DNA of 8,712 nucleotides from Candidatus Sulfotelmatobacter sp. (lineage in GTDB: Bacteria > Acidobacteriota > Terriglobia > Terriglobales > SbA1): positions 1-8,712 of the forward strand of contig JASLEQ010000162.1 in the NCBI GenBank assembly GCA_030151135.1. Direction: 5' to 3'. This document shows positions 6,962 to 8,712 of the stretch, piece after piece. The first letter of the stretch is position 1. Each line of letters begins with the position of its first letter. Made by a program: the position numbers and the translations under genes. Under the pieces are notes generated by a model that was not told the origin of the DNA, did not search any database, and saw only the letters and a program-made list of their open reading frames with translations.

Positions 6962-8221
6962 CTAGCGACTGAACCGGAGCAGTCCGAATCTTTGCAAATG
7001 CGGTGTGTCAACATTCGCAGGCAAGTTGGATTTGGGGCGTGTAGTTGTGACATCTGCAACCGATTTGCCGATGCTCTGGCTTACCGGAGTTGCGAGGAAG
7101 GCGTGGATGTTGCCGGCATCCGGCCCGCTCAGGACGATTGCCATGCCTGAGATCTGACCGCGCTCGTTGATTTTGTTCGCCATGGTTGCGAATAAATTCG
7201 AACTGGCAGGAAAGAGCGTGTTGAGATCGGTCATCACGCCGTTTTGCCAGATGAAGCCATGAGACCAGTCGAAGTTGGCGTCCCATGTGCTTCCGACCAC
7301 TTGGCCCTGGTCGTTGATGCCGGTGGCGATGGCGGCGATATCTCCCGCCAGAGTTCCGAGATTTGTGAGTTCGCCGTTTTGCCAAAGCGCACCATATTGG
7401 GTTGTGCCGTCCGCACTGCCGACTGTCCCAACAATTTGGCCCTTGTTGTTGATGCCCTGCGCAATAGCGCCGGTTCCGAGGTCGGGAAGTGGAGAGGCAG
7501 TTCCGTTTTCCCACGACACTGCGTGGAGCGCTGCGCTGCAGGTTCCCGAGTAGCCTACGGCTTCGCCGTTATCGTTAATCCAAAATGCGTCGCCGTCTGG
7601 ATCGCCGTCCACTGTAGGAAGAGATTGGGCTTTTCCGTTTTTCCATAACGTCGGCAGTTGAATGCGGTTGGGCGGGCATCCAGAGTCTTCCGCAGCAGTT
7701 TCCGCAAATCCTACGATTTGTCCATGCTGGTTAATGGCGCTCGCCTGCCCGTTATTTCCGCCAAGCGTCGGAAGTGCGCGCATGTGAAAGAATTGCCAGA
7801 GAAATGGACGGCACTGGAGATGTGTGCCGAAGCCGCAAATATCTTCCCCGTTGGGGTCCGGGATATTCGTCTCGGAATAACCGACGACCTGTCCGAAATC
7901 GTTGATCTCGCCCCAGTTCATCCAACTGTTCGGGCCTCCCAATGTGCCGAGGTCGAGCTTGAACCCTCCGATGTCGATCAGTGCGCGCCCGCTGAGCAGT
8001 TTGCCGGATAGACTGTCCACCTCTCCCGGTTGGACGTTGCCCGCCATAATCTCCGTCCAGCCTTCGTTATTGAGAGACATGGCGCAACCCAGATTGTCAT
8101 TTCCCTCGCTGCCCAAGTCGGTAACTTTGTAGCTGGCCTGGGCGGAGGCATTGCTGAAACACATCAGACAGGTCGTTGCAACCCACGGTATCCAAAAACT
8201 CCGCAATCTTAGTGCGCTCAT
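6962..8221 (-). CDS. Secreted HAF-repeat protein
   Basis: This 419-residue exported protein is built from HAF repeats, a family common in Acidobacteriota and Proteobacteria and without an assigned biochemical role. Residues 1-29 form a signal peptide (basic SALRLR, hydrophobic core, ASAQA cleavage). Six repeats show the IN-x2-GQ-(I/V)VG core at 107-114, 163-171, 215-223, 257-265, 302-310 and 351-359, separated by strands such as LGTLGG, PFLW, ALWQNGELTNLG and HAFLATP. A degenerate seventh, LNNEGWTEIMAG, lies at 50-61. Spacing of 42-58 residues suggests propeller-like blades. Cys46, Cys129, Cys137, Cys182 and Cys228 could make disulfides. There is no PEP-CTERM or other sorting motif; the last 40 residues are a polar, basic tail. 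ATG 8221 is chosen over an open-frame extension to 8347 because AGAGGAGAA precedes it directly and the signal peptide starts there. Confidence 0.88.
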   Translation of the reverse strand: MSALRLRSFWIPWVATTCLMCFSNASAQASYKVTDLGSEGNDNLGCAMSLNNEGWTEIMAGNVQPGEVDSLSGKLLSGRALIDIGGFKLDLGTLGGPNSWMNWGEINDFGQVVGYSETNIPDPNGEDICGFGTHLQCRPFLWQFFHMRALPTLGGNNGQASAINQHGQIVGFAETAAEDSGCPPNRIQLPTLWKNGKAQSLPTVDGDPDGDAFWINDNGEAVGYSGTCSAALHAVSWENGTASPLPDLGTGAIAQGINNKGQIVGTVGSADGTTQYGALWQNGELTNLGTLAGDIAAIATGINDQGQVVGSTWDANFDWSHGFIWQNGVMTDLNTLFPASSNLFATMANKINERGQISGMAIVLSGPDAGNIHAFLATPVSQSIGKSVADVTTTRPKSNLPANVDTPHLQRFGLLRFSR

Positions 8222-8243
8222 TTCTCCTCTTTTCTCCGGCAAG

Positions 8244-8290
8244 GCGCCGCGCGGGAGTGACCTGCGATGTGCGCGGGTCCCGTGCGGCGC
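8244..8290 (-). promoter_or_regulatory. Long GC-rich hairpin in the leader of the HAF-repeat gene
   Basis: GCGCCGCGCGGGA (8244-8256) pairs with TCCCGTGCGGCGC (8278-8290) at 12 of 13 positions around a 21-base loop, which itself can form GCG (8264-8266) / CGC (8272-8274). The near arm ends 22 bases upstream of the HAF start codon, next to its ribosome-binding site. There is no T-run after it on either strand, so it is not an intrinsic terminator. It could be an mRNA leader structure or a protein-binding site; the sequence does not decide. Confidence 0.45.
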
Positions 8291-8515
8291 TGGACCAATT
8301 TGTATTCGACTCGAGCGAGAGCAGGTGGCCTTCCACCTCCGGAACAAATACGCGGCACAACAGGCCGAAGATTCCGAGATACCCCGCAGCGTGTTGGACT
8401 AACAGGATTCCGGGGCGATCTCAAAACGGCGGATCGGGCAGTCCTCCAACTTTTCATACGGACACCGGCGGAAGATTACGCAATTTAAGAACGTGAGCGG
8501 TTCCATCGAATCTGG

Positions 8516-8545
8516 TTGACTTCCCGGCGAATTAACATACATACT
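8516..8545 (+). promoter_or_regulatory. Candidate promoter of the TetR-family gene
   Basis: TTGACT (8516-8521; five of six consensus matches) and CATACT (8540-8545; four of six) are 18 bases apart. The -10 lies inside the palindromic operator, so a bound repressor would block RNA polymerase. The expected transcription start, about 7 bases on, falls at or next to the ATG at 8553, implying a leaderless or nearly leaderless mRNA. Confidence 0.45.
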
Positions 8546-8558
8546 GGTTGGTATGTTA
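8533..8558. promoter_or_regulatory. Palindromic TetR-type operator overlapping the start codon
   Basis: TAACATAC (8533-8540) and GTATGTTA (8551-8558) are perfect 8-bp inverted arms around a 10-base centre, ATACTGGTTG. The ACATACATAC...GTATGT pattern is of the kind bound by many TetR-family dimers in front of their own genes. The right arm contains the ATG (8553-8555) of the regulator, and the left part covers its -10 box, so autorepression is the likely role. Confidence 0.7.
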
Positions 8559-8712
8559 GCGAACGATGGCAAGCGCAGACCGCGCGATGCGGAACGCACG
8601 CGGCAACGCTTGCTGCAGGCGGGCTTTCGCGAGATCTACAGAACGGGATTCCAGAGCGCGAGCATCGATACGATCCTGGCGGCCACCAATGTCACCAAGG
8701 GGGCGCTCTATT
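8553..8712 (+). CDS. TetR/AcrR-family transcriptional regulator (partial, N-terminal DNA-binding domain)
   Basis: The first 53 codons are present; the window ends inside the gene. After a basic leader (KRRPRDAERTRQ, residues 7-18) comes helix 1 (RLLQAGFREIYRTGF), then SASIDTILAATNV and TKGALY (residues 48-53), the recognition-helix signature of TetR-family repressors, normally followed by YHHF or similar. The C-terminal ligand-binding domain lies outside, so the inducer cannot be predicted. ATG 8553 is the only reasonable start: no in-frame ATG or GTG precedes it in the short open stretch. There is no Shine-Dalgarno sequence, consistent with leaderless translation. It is divergent from the HAF gene, with 331 bases between. 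Self-repression through the palindrome at 8533-8558 is likely; control of HAF or of genes to the right is possible but not shown. Confidence 0.9.
   Translation, partial: MLANDGKRRPRDAERTRQRLLQAGFREIYRTGFQSASIDTILAATNVTKGALY

Larger units (their letters stand above)
8222..8552. other. Divergent intergenic region between the HAF and TetR genes
   Basis: These 331 bases hold no convincing gene. They contain the HAF ribosome-binding site (minus strand, 8222-8230), a long imperfect hairpin (8244-8290), a short perfect hairpin AGGTGG (8323-8328) / CCACCT (8333-8338) with a CCTT loop, and the TetR promoter and operator at the right end. A HAF promoter must lie here on the minus strand, but only a weak TACAAA-like -10 near 8300-8310 is visible, without a good -35. 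Confidence 0.5.

Noticed and set aside
6796..7059. An 87-codon minus-strand frame between the zinc-ribbon and HAF genes.
   Set aside because: It overlaps the HAF C-terminus in another frame, has no ribosome-binding site and shows no recognisable motif.
7244..7648. A 134-codon plus-strand frame opposite the HAF gene.
   Set aside because: The minus strand carries regular HAF repeats in this stretch; the plus-strand product is a repeat-derived shadow.
8222..8347. A 42-codon N-terminal extension of the HAF protein starting at 8347.
   Set aside because: The extension is Arg-rich, would bury the signal peptide, and runs through the hairpin at 8244-8290. A clear AGAGGAGAA ribosome-binding site precedes the ATG at 8221.

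Overview
The window looks like a piece of chromosome from a soil-type Acidobacteriota (Terriglobia-like) bacterium. This assignment is by recognition and not by a search. It rests on a moderately GC-rich composition, a secreted HAF-repeat protein, a small CVECPKC...CSCG protein of a type I associate with acidobacterial genomes, and the style of the RND efflux proteins (for example FERGGKRHRRLDAAR in the outer-membrane component).

Region 1 (1-345) holds the last codons of a probable outer-membrane beta-barrel protein, a terminator-like hairpin just after its stop codon, and a noncoding stretch with one plausible promoter. Region 2 (346-6453, all + strand) is a heavy-metal efflux cluster. It encodes a small secreted Cys-rich protein, a TolC-family outer-membrane channel, a periplasmic adaptor lipoprotein whose start overlaps the channel's stop (ATGA), and a 1027-residue RND pump with the CzcA-type proton-relay motif (D393, D399, E406). 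The last three should assemble into a tripartite, proton-driven exporter spanning both membranes. The motif favours divalent cations (Co/Zn/Cd/Ni class) over Cu/Ag, but the usual periplasmic Met positions are replaced, so the substrate is open. No metal-sensor gene is visible next to the operon.

Region 3 (6522-6776, - strand) is a convergent gene for an 84-residue putative zinc-ribbon protein of unknown function. Region 4 (6962-8221, - strand) encodes a secreted 419-residue HAF-repeat protein with six clear repeats and one degenerate one. A strong imperfect hairpin lies just upstream of its ribosome-binding site, and a 9-bp inverted repeat lies after its stop. Region 5 (8222-8712) is the divergent intergenic region and the first 53 codons of a TetR-family regulator, cut by the window end. 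A perfect 8+8 bp palindrome overlaps both this regulator's predicted -10 box and its start codon, indicating autorepression and possibly a leaderless mRNA.

No RNA gene, insertion sequence or CRISPR array was seen. I do not see a clearly new multi-gene system. The most distinctive points are the Cys-rich protein at the head of the efflux operon, the altered metal-site residues of the pump, the TetR operator/start-codon overlap, and the HAF leader hairpin.
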